Below are positions 22,241 to 29,263 of a stretch of 34,772 nucleotides of DNA, piece by piece. The stretch is from Streptomyces muensis. GTDB taxonomy: Bacteria > Actinomycetota > Actinomycetes > Streptomycetales > Streptomycetaceae. The notes beneath the pieces are model-generated. The model was not told the DNA's origin, ran no database searches, and worked only from the letters and a program-made list of their open reading frames with translations. Within the stretch, counting starts at the first letter, position 1; every line of letters begins with the position of its first letter. Location: contig NZ_JAKEIP010000072.1 of the NCBI RefSeq assembly GCF_021474425.1, forward strand, positions 1-34,772. The letters are read 5' to 3'. Made by a program: the position numbers and the translations under genes.

Positions 22241-23050
22241 TCAGGCCACGGCGTCCAGCACCGGCAGATATCCACCCGACTGGCCCGCGGCCGTCGGGTG
22301 GTACGACTCCGGGATGTTGAGCCAGTTCACGGAGTGCATCCACGCGCTGCCGGAGCACAGCTCGTGCCCGGTGAAGGCGGGTCGTACGTCGGCGAAGGTG
22401 AAGCCGTGGTCCAGGGCGCGCTTCTCGGTCGCGGCGTCGATGTAGTCGGCCGCGTCGTTGAGCGCCCTTCGCTTGGTCTCGGACAGTCCGATGCATCCGG
22501 AGACGCCGAGCTTGTAGAAGCGGGGGTAGCCGAGCACCACCACGTGGGCGGACGGGGCCTTGCTGCGGATGGCCGTGTAGACGCTGTCGAGCCTGCCGGG
22601 GAGCGTGGAGTCGACGAACGCTTTGGCGGTGTTGATGCGGTTGACGCAGGCGCTGTCGCCCTGGAGCACACAGGTCGTCATGATGTCGGCGAAGCCCGCG
22701 TCGTTGCCGCCGATCGAGATGGACACGAGTGCGGTGGCGGGGCTGAGCGGGGCGAGCTGACCGGCGGTGACATCACCCGTTTGAGCGCCCGAGCAAGCCG
22801 TGAAGTCGAAGGACGAGGGTGAGTTCGCGGCGGCCCAGAGGTAGGGGTACGCCTTCGTGCTGCGCTTGCAGTCGCCGCTGGAGCCGATGTAGCTGCCGGC
22901 GCCGAGGCCGGAGGAGTAGGAGTCGCCGAGGGCCACGTAGCCGCCGATCGCGGCGGTGTCGGCGGCCTGCGCGGTGGCTGCCCCGGTGAGGGCGGTGCCG
23001 ACGGCGAGGAGGAGTGAGGCGACGTATACGGAAAGTCGGGAACGTCTCAT
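22241..23050 (-). CDS. Secreted SGNH/GDSL lipase or esterase
   Basis: 269 residues from ATG 23050 with GGGAGGT 4 nt upstream. A signal peptide ends near ATAQAADT. Block I is YVALGDSYSSG with catalytic S44; the block III region is SISIGGNDAGF with the oxyanion Gly/Asn; block V is ESYHPTAAGQ with H251. Six mature cysteines (DCKRS, FTACSG, TTCVLQ, SACVN, SGCIG, ELCSG) are placed to give three disulfides, as in Streptomyces rimosus lipase and the S. coelicolor homologues. These enzymes cleave ester bonds of lipids outside the cell. Its stop lies 11 nt from the stop of the convergent kinase gene. It is divergent from the S8 protease. Confidence 0.95.
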   Translation of the reverse strand: MRRSRLSVYVASLLLAVGTALTGAATAQAADTAAIGGYVALGDSYSSGLGAGSYIGSSGDCKRSTKAYPYLWAAANSPSSFDFTACSGAQTGDVTAGQLAPLSPATALVSISIGGNDAGFADIMTTCVLQGDSACVNRINTAKAFVDSTLPGRLDSVYTAIRSKAPSAHVVVLGYPRFYKLGVSGCIGLSETKRRALNDAADYIDAATEKRALDHGFTFADVRPAFTGHELCSGSAWMHSVNWLNIPESYHPTAAGQSGGYLPVLDAVA

Positions 23051-23367
23051 GGAACCTCCCTATAGCAGGATCTCTGCCATAACCGTCGTACCAACTACGC
23101 GTGTTGACGGGAAGTGTCCATGCCAAGACTTTTCCCCTCATCGCGGCACTCACCCTGTGGGTTCGCCATGGGTTTGATTTCGTGTTCATGACAGGATTGT
23201 TGACAGGTCGTCAACTCCCTTGTCCATCACGGCGGGAGCACAGATCCTTTACCTCGGCCCAGGAACGGGAACGCGACGTTCCGGGCCGTGCGTGCGACCC
23301 CACGCACGCATCCCCCACATGTGCGCGCACCACCCATGCGCACCGCCTTGAGGAGGACTCCCTCGTA
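23051..23367. promoter_or_regulatory. Divergent regulatory region, lipase and protease
   Basis: 317 nt without a gene between two secreted hydrolases. It contains TTGACG at 23104-23109 and a perfect TTGACA at 23200-23205, which forms TTGAC-AGGTC-GTCAA (23200-23214). No matching TAnnnT lies at 17-18 nt from either hexamer, so the start sites stay open. The 3' end is the leader of the protease, with AGGAGG about 11 nt before ATG 23368. Confidence 0.4.
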
Positions 23368-24576
23368 ATGGCACAACTGCGTAGCAACAAGTTCCGGTTC
23401 GCCGCGATAACCGGTCTGGCGACCGCCGCCCTCGTCGGCGGGCTCACCTCCCTGCCCGCCCAGGCCGCGCCGGCCGAGGGCAAGGTCCTGGCCGCCGGCT
23501 CCCCCACGGCCGTCAAGGACAGCTACATCGTCACGCTGAAGAAGAGCGCGGGTCTGAAGGCCGCCTCCAGCGCGGGCAAAGGCCTGATCAAGGAGTACGG
23601 CGGGTCGGTGAACAAGACGTTCGGCGCCGCGCTGAACGGCTACTCCGCCACCCTCTCCGCGACCGAGGCCAAGAGACTCGCCGCCGACCCGTCGGTGGCG
23701 TCCGTCGAGCAGAACCAGACGGTCCACCTGGCCGACACCACCCAATCCAGCGCGCCCTGGGGCCTGGACCGCATCGACCAGGCCGCGCTTCCGCTTTCCG
23801 GCTCCTACACCTACCCCGACAGCGCGGGCAGCGGTGTGACGGCGTACGTCATCGACACCGGTGTGCGCATCACCCACCAGCAGATCAGCGGCCGTGCCTC
23901 CTACGGCTACGACGCCGTCGACGGCGACACCACCGCCTCCGACGGCAACGGCCACGGCACCCATGTGGCCACCACCATCGCCGGCACCACGTACGGCGTG
24001 GCCAAGAAGGCGAACATCGTCGCGGTCCGCGTGCTCGACAACAGCGGCTCCGGCACCACGGCGGGCGTCATCGCGGGCATCGACTGGGTGACCGCCAACC
24101 ACTCCGGTCCCTCGGTCGCCAACATGTCGCTCGGCGGCGGCGCCTCCACCACGCTGGACACGGCGGTGCGCAACTCCATCGCCAGCGGCGTGACCTATGC
24201 CATCGCGGCGGGCAACAGCAGCGCCAACGCCTCCTCGTACTCCCCCGCCCGCGTCACCGAGGCCATCACCGTCGGCGCCACCACCAGCTCCGACGCCCGG
24301 GCGAGCTACTCGAACTACGGCTCGGTCCTGGACATCTTCGCCCCCGGCTCCTCGATCACGGCGGGCTGGTACACCAGCGACACCGCGACCAACACCATCT
24401 CCGGTACGTCCATGGCGACCCCGCACGTCGCGGGCGCGGCCGCCGTCTACCTGGCGAGCCACACCTCGGCCACCCCGGCCGCGGTCGCCTCGGCCCTGAC
24501 GAGCGGCGCCACCGCGAACGTGGTCACCAGCCCCGGCAGCGGTTCACCCAACCGGCTGCTGAAGCTCGTGCCGTAA
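23368..24576 (+). CDS. Secreted S8 (subtilisin-like) serine protease with I9 propeptide
   Basis: 402 residues from ATG 23368. A signal peptide ends at LPAQAAPAEG. An I9 inhibitor propeptide follows (about 50-120: SYIVTLKKS, INKTFGAALNGYSATLS-type sequence, VASVEQNQTVHL). The mature protease begins near QSSAPWGLDRIDQ, as in aqualysin/proteinase K-like enzymes. The catalytic triad is D163 (VIDTGV), H196 (NGHGTHVA) and S348 (GTSMATPH); the oxyanion Asn lies in AAGNSSANAS. The C-terminus has no extra domain. It is secreted and auto-processed, with nutrient protein breakdown as the likely role. The gene ends in front of a strong terminator hairpin, so it is monocistronic. Confidence 0.97.
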   Translation: MAQLRSNKFRFAAITGLATAALVGGLTSLPAQAAPAEGKVLAAGSPTAVKDSYIVTLKKSAGLKAASSAGKGLIKEYGGSVNKTFGAALNGYSATLSATEAKRLAADPSVASVEQNQTVHLADTTQSSAPWGLDRIDQAALPLSGSYTYPDSAGSGVTAYVIDTGVRITHQQISGRASYGYDAVDGDTTASDGNGHGTHVATTIAGTTYGVAKKANIVAVRVLDNSGSGTTAGVIAGIDWVTANHSGPSVANMSLGGGASTTLDTAVRNSIASGVTYAIAAGNSSANASSYSPARVTEAITVGATTSSDARASYSNYGSVLDIFAPGSSITAGWYTSDTATNTISGTSMATPHVAGAAAVYLASHTSATPAAVASALTSGATANVVTSPGSGSPNRLLKLVP

Positions 24577-24604
24577 CGCCGCAGCGCACGATGTGAACCC
24601 CACT

Positions 24605-24637
24605 GTTCCCCGGAGACGCCCGCCGTCTCCGGGGAAC
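24605..24637 (+). terminator. Terminator of the S8 protease gene
   Basis: GTTCCCCGGAGACG (24605-24618), loop CCCGC, CGTCTCCGGGGAAC (24624-24637): a perfect 14-bp stem 28 nt after the protease stop, with no U-tract. Confidence 0.85.
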
Positions 24638-24657
24638 GCCCTGTTCCGGGTGACGTC

Positions 24658-24687
24658 TTGACGGCCCCCACGGAGCTGAGCCACATT
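24658..24687 (+). promoter_or_regulatory. Possible promoter of the polysaccharide locus
   Basis: TTGACG (24658-24663), 18 nt, CACATT (24682-24687). The -35 is good and the -10 poor. It lies between the protease terminator and the first gene of the rightward cluster (ATG 24727). Confidence 0.35.
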
Positions 24688-24726
24688 GAAGCCCGGCATC
24701 CGGCGCGTCGGGGGGCAAAGTCGCCA

Positions 24727-25152
24727 ATGCAGACCATACGTATCAAGACAGCTGCGTCCGAGGACGCCGAGCGTGCGCGGCCAGGGCCGGGGAGGGACCT
24801 GACGCCGCTGCTCGCGGGCGCCGCGACGGCTGTGGGGGGACTCGGCGCGGTGCTCGCGCTGGTCGATTCGGGCTCGCCGCTGCGCGGGCCGTTCACGCTG
24901 TTCTTCCTGCTCGCGATGCCGGCCGCGGCCATCGCCGCCGCGCTGCGCGGTCTCGACCCCTTCGGCCGGACCGTGGCCGCCGTGGCGGGCGCGGTCGTCG
25001 TCGACATGCTGGTGGCCCAGGGCATGCTGGCCGTGCACCGGTGGTCGGTGCTCGGCGGGATCGCGGCCGTGACCGCAATCAGCGCCCTCATTCTCCTGCT
25101 GGCCGTGGTGCGGCGGCTGCGCGGCCGCACGTCGAGAAGGCGGACTGACTGA
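24727..25152 (+). CDS. Small integral membrane protein
   Basis: 141 residues from ATG 24727; an upstream TTG at 24658 is in frame but coincides with the promoter-like hexamer. After a polar head of about 25 residues come four hydrophobic segments (LTPLLAGAATAVGGLGAVLALV, FTLFFLLAMPAAAIAAAL, VAAVAGAVVVDMLVAQGMLAV, LGGIAAVTAISALILLLAVV) and a short RRLRGRTSRRRTD tail. There are no recognised motifs. It ends 1 nt before the GNAT gene and so belongs to the same operon. It could be a membrane partner of the polysaccharide machinery. Confidence 0.75.
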   Translation: MQTIRIKTAASEDAERARPGPGRDLTPLLAGAATAVGGLGAVLALVDSGSPLRGPFTLFFLLAMPAAAIAAALRGLDPFGRTVAAVAGAVVVDMLVAQGMLAVHRWSVLGGIAAVTAISALILLLAVVRRLRGRTSRRRTD

Positions 25153-25153
25153 C

Positions 25154-26251
25154 GTGGACATCAGCGTGTACCGCCCCGGCGAGCTCAGCTCCGCCGACCG
25201 GGCGGCCTGGACCTCTTTGCAGTCCAAGGCGCATCTGCAGGGTTCGCCCGAGCTGGGCAACCCCTTCCTCTCGCCCGAGTTCGCGCTCGCGATCGGCCGC
25301 TGCCGGCGCGGGGTGCGGATCGCGGTCGTCCGGGAGCGCGGCGAGCCGGCCGCGTTCTTCCCGTTCCAGCGCACGGCGGCGGGCGTCGGCAGGGCCATCG
25401 GTCTCGGCGTCTCGGACGCCCAGGGGGTCGTGCACCGGCCCGGGTTCACCTGGGACGCGCGGGAGCTGCTGAAGGCGTGCGGGCTCGCCGTATGGGAGTT
25501 CGACCATCTGGTGGAGGGCCAGGCGGCGTTCGAGGCGGAGGCCTCCGGCAGGTTCGCGTCCCCGGTCATGGACGTCGACCAGGGGTACGAGGCGTATCTG
25601 GGCGGGCTGCGGGAGCGGTCACCGAAGTTCACGCGGACGACGCTCGCCAAGGAGCGCAAGCTGGACCGGGACCACGAGGGCGTGCGGTATGTGCACGACG
25701 AGCGTGATCCGGCGGCCCTGCGCACGCTGATGGCGTGGAAGTCCGCGCAGTACCGCAGGACCGGCCGCAGCGACCGGTTCGCGCAGGAGTGGATCACACG
25801 GCTGGTGGAGCAGCTGTTCCACACCCGTTCCGAGCCGTTCGCGGGGATCCTGTCGGTGCTGTACGCGGGCGGCAGGCCGATCGCCGCGCACTTCGGGCTG
25901 CGGGGCGAGCGGGTGCTGGCGTGCTGGTTCCCGGCCTACGACCCGGAGTTCTCGAAGTATTCGCCGGGTCTGGTGCTGCATCTGCGGATGGCCGAGGCGG
26001 CCGCCGCCGACGGCATCGCCTACCTGGATCTCGGCCGTGGCCAGAAGGAGTACAAGGACTCCCTGAAGACACGTGAGCTGACGGTGTCGGAGGGGTGGGT
26101 GACCCGGCGTCACCCGGTCGCGTTCGGCCACCGGGCACGGCGTGCCCCGGTCCGGGCGCTGCGCAACACCGTGCAGGCACGGCCGGAGCTGTTCGAACCG
26201 GCGGACCGGCTCCTCAAGCGCATGGGGAAGATCCGCTCGGGACACGGGTAA
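25154..26251 (+). CDS. GNAT-family acyltransferase of the CelD/BcsL type
   Basis: 365 residues from GTG 25154, 1 nt after the previous stop. The C-terminal half holds the GNAT fold typical of CelD/BcsL (FemAB-like) proteins: FAGILSVLYAGGRPIAAHFGLRGERVLACWFPAYDPEFSKYSPGLVLHLRMAEAAAADGIAYLDLGRGQKEYKDSLKTRE. The N-terminal half (ADRAAWTSLQ ... NPFLSPEFALAIG ... AAFFPFQR) matches the usual first lobe. It is soluble, without a signal. These proteins sit in exopolysaccharide loci, where they are thought to acylate sugars or precursors (family inference). It is followed by 374 nt holding a promoter-like sequence. Confidence 0.92.
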   Translation: MDISVYRPGELSSADRAAWTSLQSKAHLQGSPELGNPFLSPEFALAIGRCRRGVRIAVVRERGEPAAFFPFQRTAAGVGRAIGLGVSDAQGVVHRPGFTWDARELLKACGLAVWEFDHLVEGQAAFEAEASGRFASPVMDVDQGYEAYLGGLRERSPKFTRTTLAKERKLDRDHEGVRYVHDERDPAALRTLMAWKSAQYRRTGRSDRFAQEWITRLVEQLFHTRSEPFAGILSVLYAGGRPIAAHFGLRGERVLACWFPAYDPEFSKYSPGLVLHLRMAEAAAADGIAYLDLGRGQKEYKDSLKTRELTVSEGWVTRRHPVAFGHRARRAPVRALRNTVQARPELFEPADRLLKRMGKIRSGHG

Positions 26252-26625
26252 CTACCGGTCAAACCAACAAAAATGTGAGGGCTCGTTCCAGCTCTTGCCA
26301 TAAAGGCTCAATCGTCAATACCGTCGTACATCTCACCCGCATCGGACTGTCGGCAGCGGCTCTAGGGGAGGGCTCAAGGACCGCGACAGTCCCGGCGCGG
26401 GGCGCGGTAGGGGGGTGCTCGGTGAAGGTGTTCGCACTTGTCGTCGAGTCGTGCCGCGCGACCGGCCGCCGATCTTCGGGCGGCCGGCCACACATGCCAG
26501 CTCACCGCACGCGCACGGAGAGCCACGCTTCCGTGCCGTGAGATGAGAGAACCCCCCTTTCGAACCGGACATACAACCGGGCCGCCCAGGGGCGGGCGGT
26601 CCACCGGACGAGAGGGACCTGACTC
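26252..26625. promoter_or_regulatory. Intergenic region with a promoter-like element and a hairpin
   Basis: 374 nt without a convincing gene. TTGCCA (26295-26300), 18 nt, TACCGT (26319-26324) looks like a vegetative promoter, about 300 nt before the glycosyltransferase start. Further in, CCGGCCGCC (26462-26470) and GGCGGCCGG (26479-26487) form a 9-bp stem with an 8-nt loop. If the promoter is right, the transcript has a leader near 300 nt with a hairpin inside, which would fit attenuation. Confidence 0.4.
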
Positions 26626-27447
26626 ATGAGTTCTGTGCTGCGCCCGGCGGTCACGGACCAAGATCCGTCACCGGCCGGCAAGTATCGGCCCGTCTCCACA
26701 CACCTGGCCATCGCGCCGCCGGTGAGCGTGGTGATCCCGGCCATGAACGAGGCGGAGAACCTTCCGTACGTCTTCAAGACACTGCCGGACTGGATACACG
26801 AAGTGGTCCTGGTGGACGGCAACTCCACCGACGACACCGTCGAAGTGGCGCGTGAGCTGTGGCCGGACGTCAAGGTCGTGCGGCAGCGCGGGAAGGGCAA
26901 GGGGGATGCCCTGACCACCGGGTTCGCGGCGGCCACCGGCGACATCATCGTGATGGTCGACGCGGACGGCTCGGCCGACGGCAACGAGATCCTGTCGTAC
27001 GTCTCCGCCCTCGTCTCTGGCGCGGACTTCGCCAAGGGGTCGCGCTTCGCCAACGGCGGCGGCACCGACGACATGACCTTCATCCGCAAGCTCGGCAACT
27101 GGGCGCTGTGCACGGCCGTGAACCGCAAGTTCGGCGCCCGCTACACCGATCTCTGCTACGGATACAACGCGTTCTGGCGGCACTGCCTGGACAAGATCGA
27201 ACTCGACTGCACCGGCTTCGAGGTGGAGACCCTGATGAACATCCGGGTCGTCAAGGCGGGGCTGAAGGTGCAGGAGATCCCCAGCCACGAGTACCTCCGC
27301 ATCCACGGCACGAGCAATCTGCGGGCCGTGCGGGACGGGCTGCGGGTGCTCAAGGTGATCCTGAAGGAGCGCTCCAACCGGCGTGCGCTGCGCAGCCGCA
27401 GGAGCCACTCCCCGATGCTCGACTCGGTGCGGGGAGAGGCGTCTTGA
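26626..27447 (+). CDS. Family 2 glycosyltransferase (dolichol-phosphate mannose synthase-like)
   Basis: 273 residues from ATG 26626 with GAGAGGGA upstream. GT2 features: VSVVIPAMNEAENLP at the start of the GT-A fold, VVLVDGNSTDDT, GKGKGDALTTGFAAATGDIIVMVDADGSADG with the DxD metal site, and a late LCYGYNAFWR segment. There are no membrane helices, so it works at the inner face of the membrane. It probably transfers a nucleotide-activated sugar to a lipid carrier, as polyprenol-phosphate glycosyl synthases do. The second GT2 gene overlaps its stop by 4 nt (TTGA). Confidence 0.93.
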   Translation: MSSVLRPAVTDQDPSPAGKYRPVSTHLAIAPPVSVVIPAMNEAENLPYVFKTLPDWIHEVVLVDGNSTDDTVEVARELWPDVKVVRQRGKGKGDALTTGFAAATGDIIVMVDADGSADGNEILSYVSALVSGADFAKGSRFANGGGTDDMTFIRKLGNWALCTAVNRKFGARYTDLCYGYNAFWRHCLDKIELDCTGFEVETLMNIRVVKAGLKVQEIPSHEYLRIHGTSNLRAVRDGLRVLKVILKERSNRRALRSRRSHSPMLDSVRGEAS

Positions 27448-28466
27448 GCGGTCCCGACATCTCCGTCGTGATCTGCGTGTACACCGAGGACCGCTGGGAG
27501 GACATCCTCGCGGCGGTCTCCTCGGTGCGGGCGCAGTCGTATCCGGCCCTGGAGACGCTGCTGGTCGTCGACCACAACGAGGCGCTCCTGGACCGGCTGA
27601 CCAAGGAGTACAAGGAGACGGCCGGGGTACGGGTGCTCGCCAACGCGGGTCCCCGGGGTCTGTCCGCCGGCCGCAACACGGGTATCGCGGCCTCCTACGG
27701 CGAGGTCATCGCGTTCCTCGACGACGACGCCGTGGCCGAGCGGGACTGGCTGCGGCACTTCGCGGCGGCGTACGCCGACCCGAACGTGATGGCCGTCGGC
27801 GGGCGCACCGAGCCGATCTGGGCGTCGGGGAGGCGGCCGGACTGGTTCCCGGAGGAGTTCGACTGGGTCGTCGGCTGCACCTACCGGGGCCTTCCGCACG
27901 GCCGGGTGAAGGTGCGCAACGTCCTCGGCGGCAACGCCTCCTTCCGGCGTACGGCGTTCGACTTCGCGGGCGGCTTCGCCACCGGCATCGGACGCGACGG
28001 CGACCGGCTGCCGCTGGGCTGCGAGGAGACGGAGCTGTGCATCCGGCTGACGCGCGCCAGGCCGGACGCCGTGCTGCTGATCGACGACCGGGCGGTGATC
28101 CACCACCGGGTGCCCGGACCGCGCGAGCACTTCCGCTACTTCCGCACGCGGACGTACGCCGAGGGCCTGTCCAAGGCGCTCGTGGCCCGAAGTGTGGGCG
28201 CCGACAAGGGACTTGAGTCGGAGCGCCGGTACACCACCCGGGTGCTGCCGGCCGGGGTGGCGCGCGGGCTGCGGGACGCCGTGCTGGCCCGGCGGGGCGG
28301 TGCGGGGCGGGCCGGCGCGATCGTCGCCGGCGTGCTGACGGCGGCCGGTGGGTACGTCGTGGGGAGTGTCCGAGCGCGCCGGGGCGGGGCGACGTACTCG
28401 GTGGTGGGGATCGAAGGGGAAGCCGGCGTCGAGGGGGAGGCCGGTATCGAGGGGGGCCGCAGATGA
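27444..28466 (+). CDS. Family 2 glycosyltransferase
   Basis: 340 residues from TTG 27444, the only in-frame start near the overlap, with GGGGAGAGG upstream; TTGA shares 4 nt with the previous gene. Features: ISVVICVYTEDRWEDILAAVSSVRAQSYP, LLVVDHNEALL, GLSAGRNTGIAASYGEVIAFLDDDAVAERDW with the DDD metal site, VRNVLGGNASFRR, GCEETELCIRL (ED base region) and IHHRVPGPREHFRYFRTRTYAEGLSKA. This is the layout of polysaccharide chain-building GT2 enzymes. A hydrophobic segment near the C-terminus (AIVAGVLTAAGGYVVGSV) may attach it to the membrane. It ends in an EGEAG/EGG repeat. It overlaps the deacetylase start as ATGA. Confidence 0.93.
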   Translation: MSGPDISVVICVYTEDRWEDILAAVSSVRAQSYPALETLLVVDHNEALLDRLTKEYKETAGVRVLANAGPRGLSAGRNTGIAASYGEVIAFLDDDAVAERDWLRHFAAAYADPNVMAVGGRTEPIWASGRRPDWFPEEFDWVVGCTYRGLPHGRVKVRNVLGGNASFRRTAFDFAGGFATGIGRDGDRLPLGCEETELCIRLTRARPDAVLLIDDRAVIHHRVPGPREHFRYFRTRTYAEGLSKALVARSVGADKGLESERRYTTRVLPAGVARGLRDAVLARRGGAGRAGAIVAGVLTAAGGYVVGSVRARRGGATYSVVGIEGEAGVEGEAGIEGGRR

Positions 28467-29263
28467 CCGACGGGCGCGTACCGATTCTCATGTACCACGC
28501 CGTCTCCACGTCGCCGAACGACGCCACCCGCGAGCTGTCGGTGGCGCCGGAGGCGTTCGCGGAACAGATGGCGCTGATCGGCGACCTGGGCCTCACGCCC
28601 GTGCGGACGGCCGATCTCGCGGCACGCTGGCGCTCGGGCAGGCCGCTGCCGGAGCGGCCGGTGCTGATCACCTTCGACGACGGCTACGAGGGCGTGCACC
28701 GGCACGCCCTGCCCGTGCTGGCCAAGCACGGCTTCCCCGCCACGGTGTTCGTCTCCACGGGCTGGCTGAAGGGCCCGCACGACATGGGCGGCGGCCTGGA
28801 CGCCATGCTCGACTGGGACCAGGTCCGCGAACTGGCCGGGGCGGACGTCGAGATCGGCGGCCACAGCCACACCCATCCCCAGCTCGACCAGCTCCCGGAC
28901 GACAGGCTGCGCTCCGAGCTGATCCTGTGCAAGGAGATCATCGGCGACGAACTCGGCACCGTCCCGGCGTCGTTCGCCTACCCCTACGGCTACTCCAGCC
29001 GCCGGGTGCGCGAGGCCGTGCACGAGACCGGGTACGCCCAGGCGCTCGCCGTCAACAACGGCCTCGCGCGACGCCGGCAGGGGCCGTACGCCCTCACCCG
29101 GCTCACCGTGCGCCGCACCACCGGCGTCGAGGAGTTCGGGCGGATGGTCGAGGGCCGTGCCATCGCCCGTACCTTCGCCAGGGACCGCGCCCTCACCAAG
29201 GGGTACGCCGTGGTCCGCAGAGCCCGACAGGTCCGCCGGAAGGCCATCCGTTCCCGTGTCTGA
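28463..29263 (+). CDS. Polysaccharide deacetylase (NodB domain)
   Basis: 266 residues from ATG 28463. The carbohydrate esterase 4 motifs are present: VPILMYHAVS at the start, TFDDGYEG with D72 and D73, HSHTHP with H134 and H138 as metal ligands, and SFAYPYGYSSRR. There is no signal peptide, so it may act in the cytoplasm or be exported by another route. It probably removes N-acetyl groups from a sugar of the polymer or lipid-linked precursor. Its 3' end overlaps the flippase fusion gene by 8 nt. Confidence 0.93.
   Translation: MTDGRVPILMYHAVSTSPNDATRELSVAPEAFAEQMALIGDLGLTPVRTADLAARWRSGRPLPERPVLITFDDGYEGVHRHALPVLAKHGFPATVFVSTGWLKGPHDMGGGLDAMLDWDQVRELAGADVEIGGHSHTHPQLDQLPDDRLRSELILCKEIIGDELGTVPASFAYPYGYSSRRVREAVHETGYAQALAVNNGLARRRQGPYALTRLTVRRTTGVEEFGRMVEGRAIARTFARDRALTKGYAVVRRARQVRRKAIRSRV

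Noticed and set aside
19005..22496. 1163-residue leftward frame across NicO and kinase genes
   Set aside because: It crosses three genes antisense and reads as Arg/Gly/His low complexity. The plus strand carries unambiguous NicO and kinase motifs.
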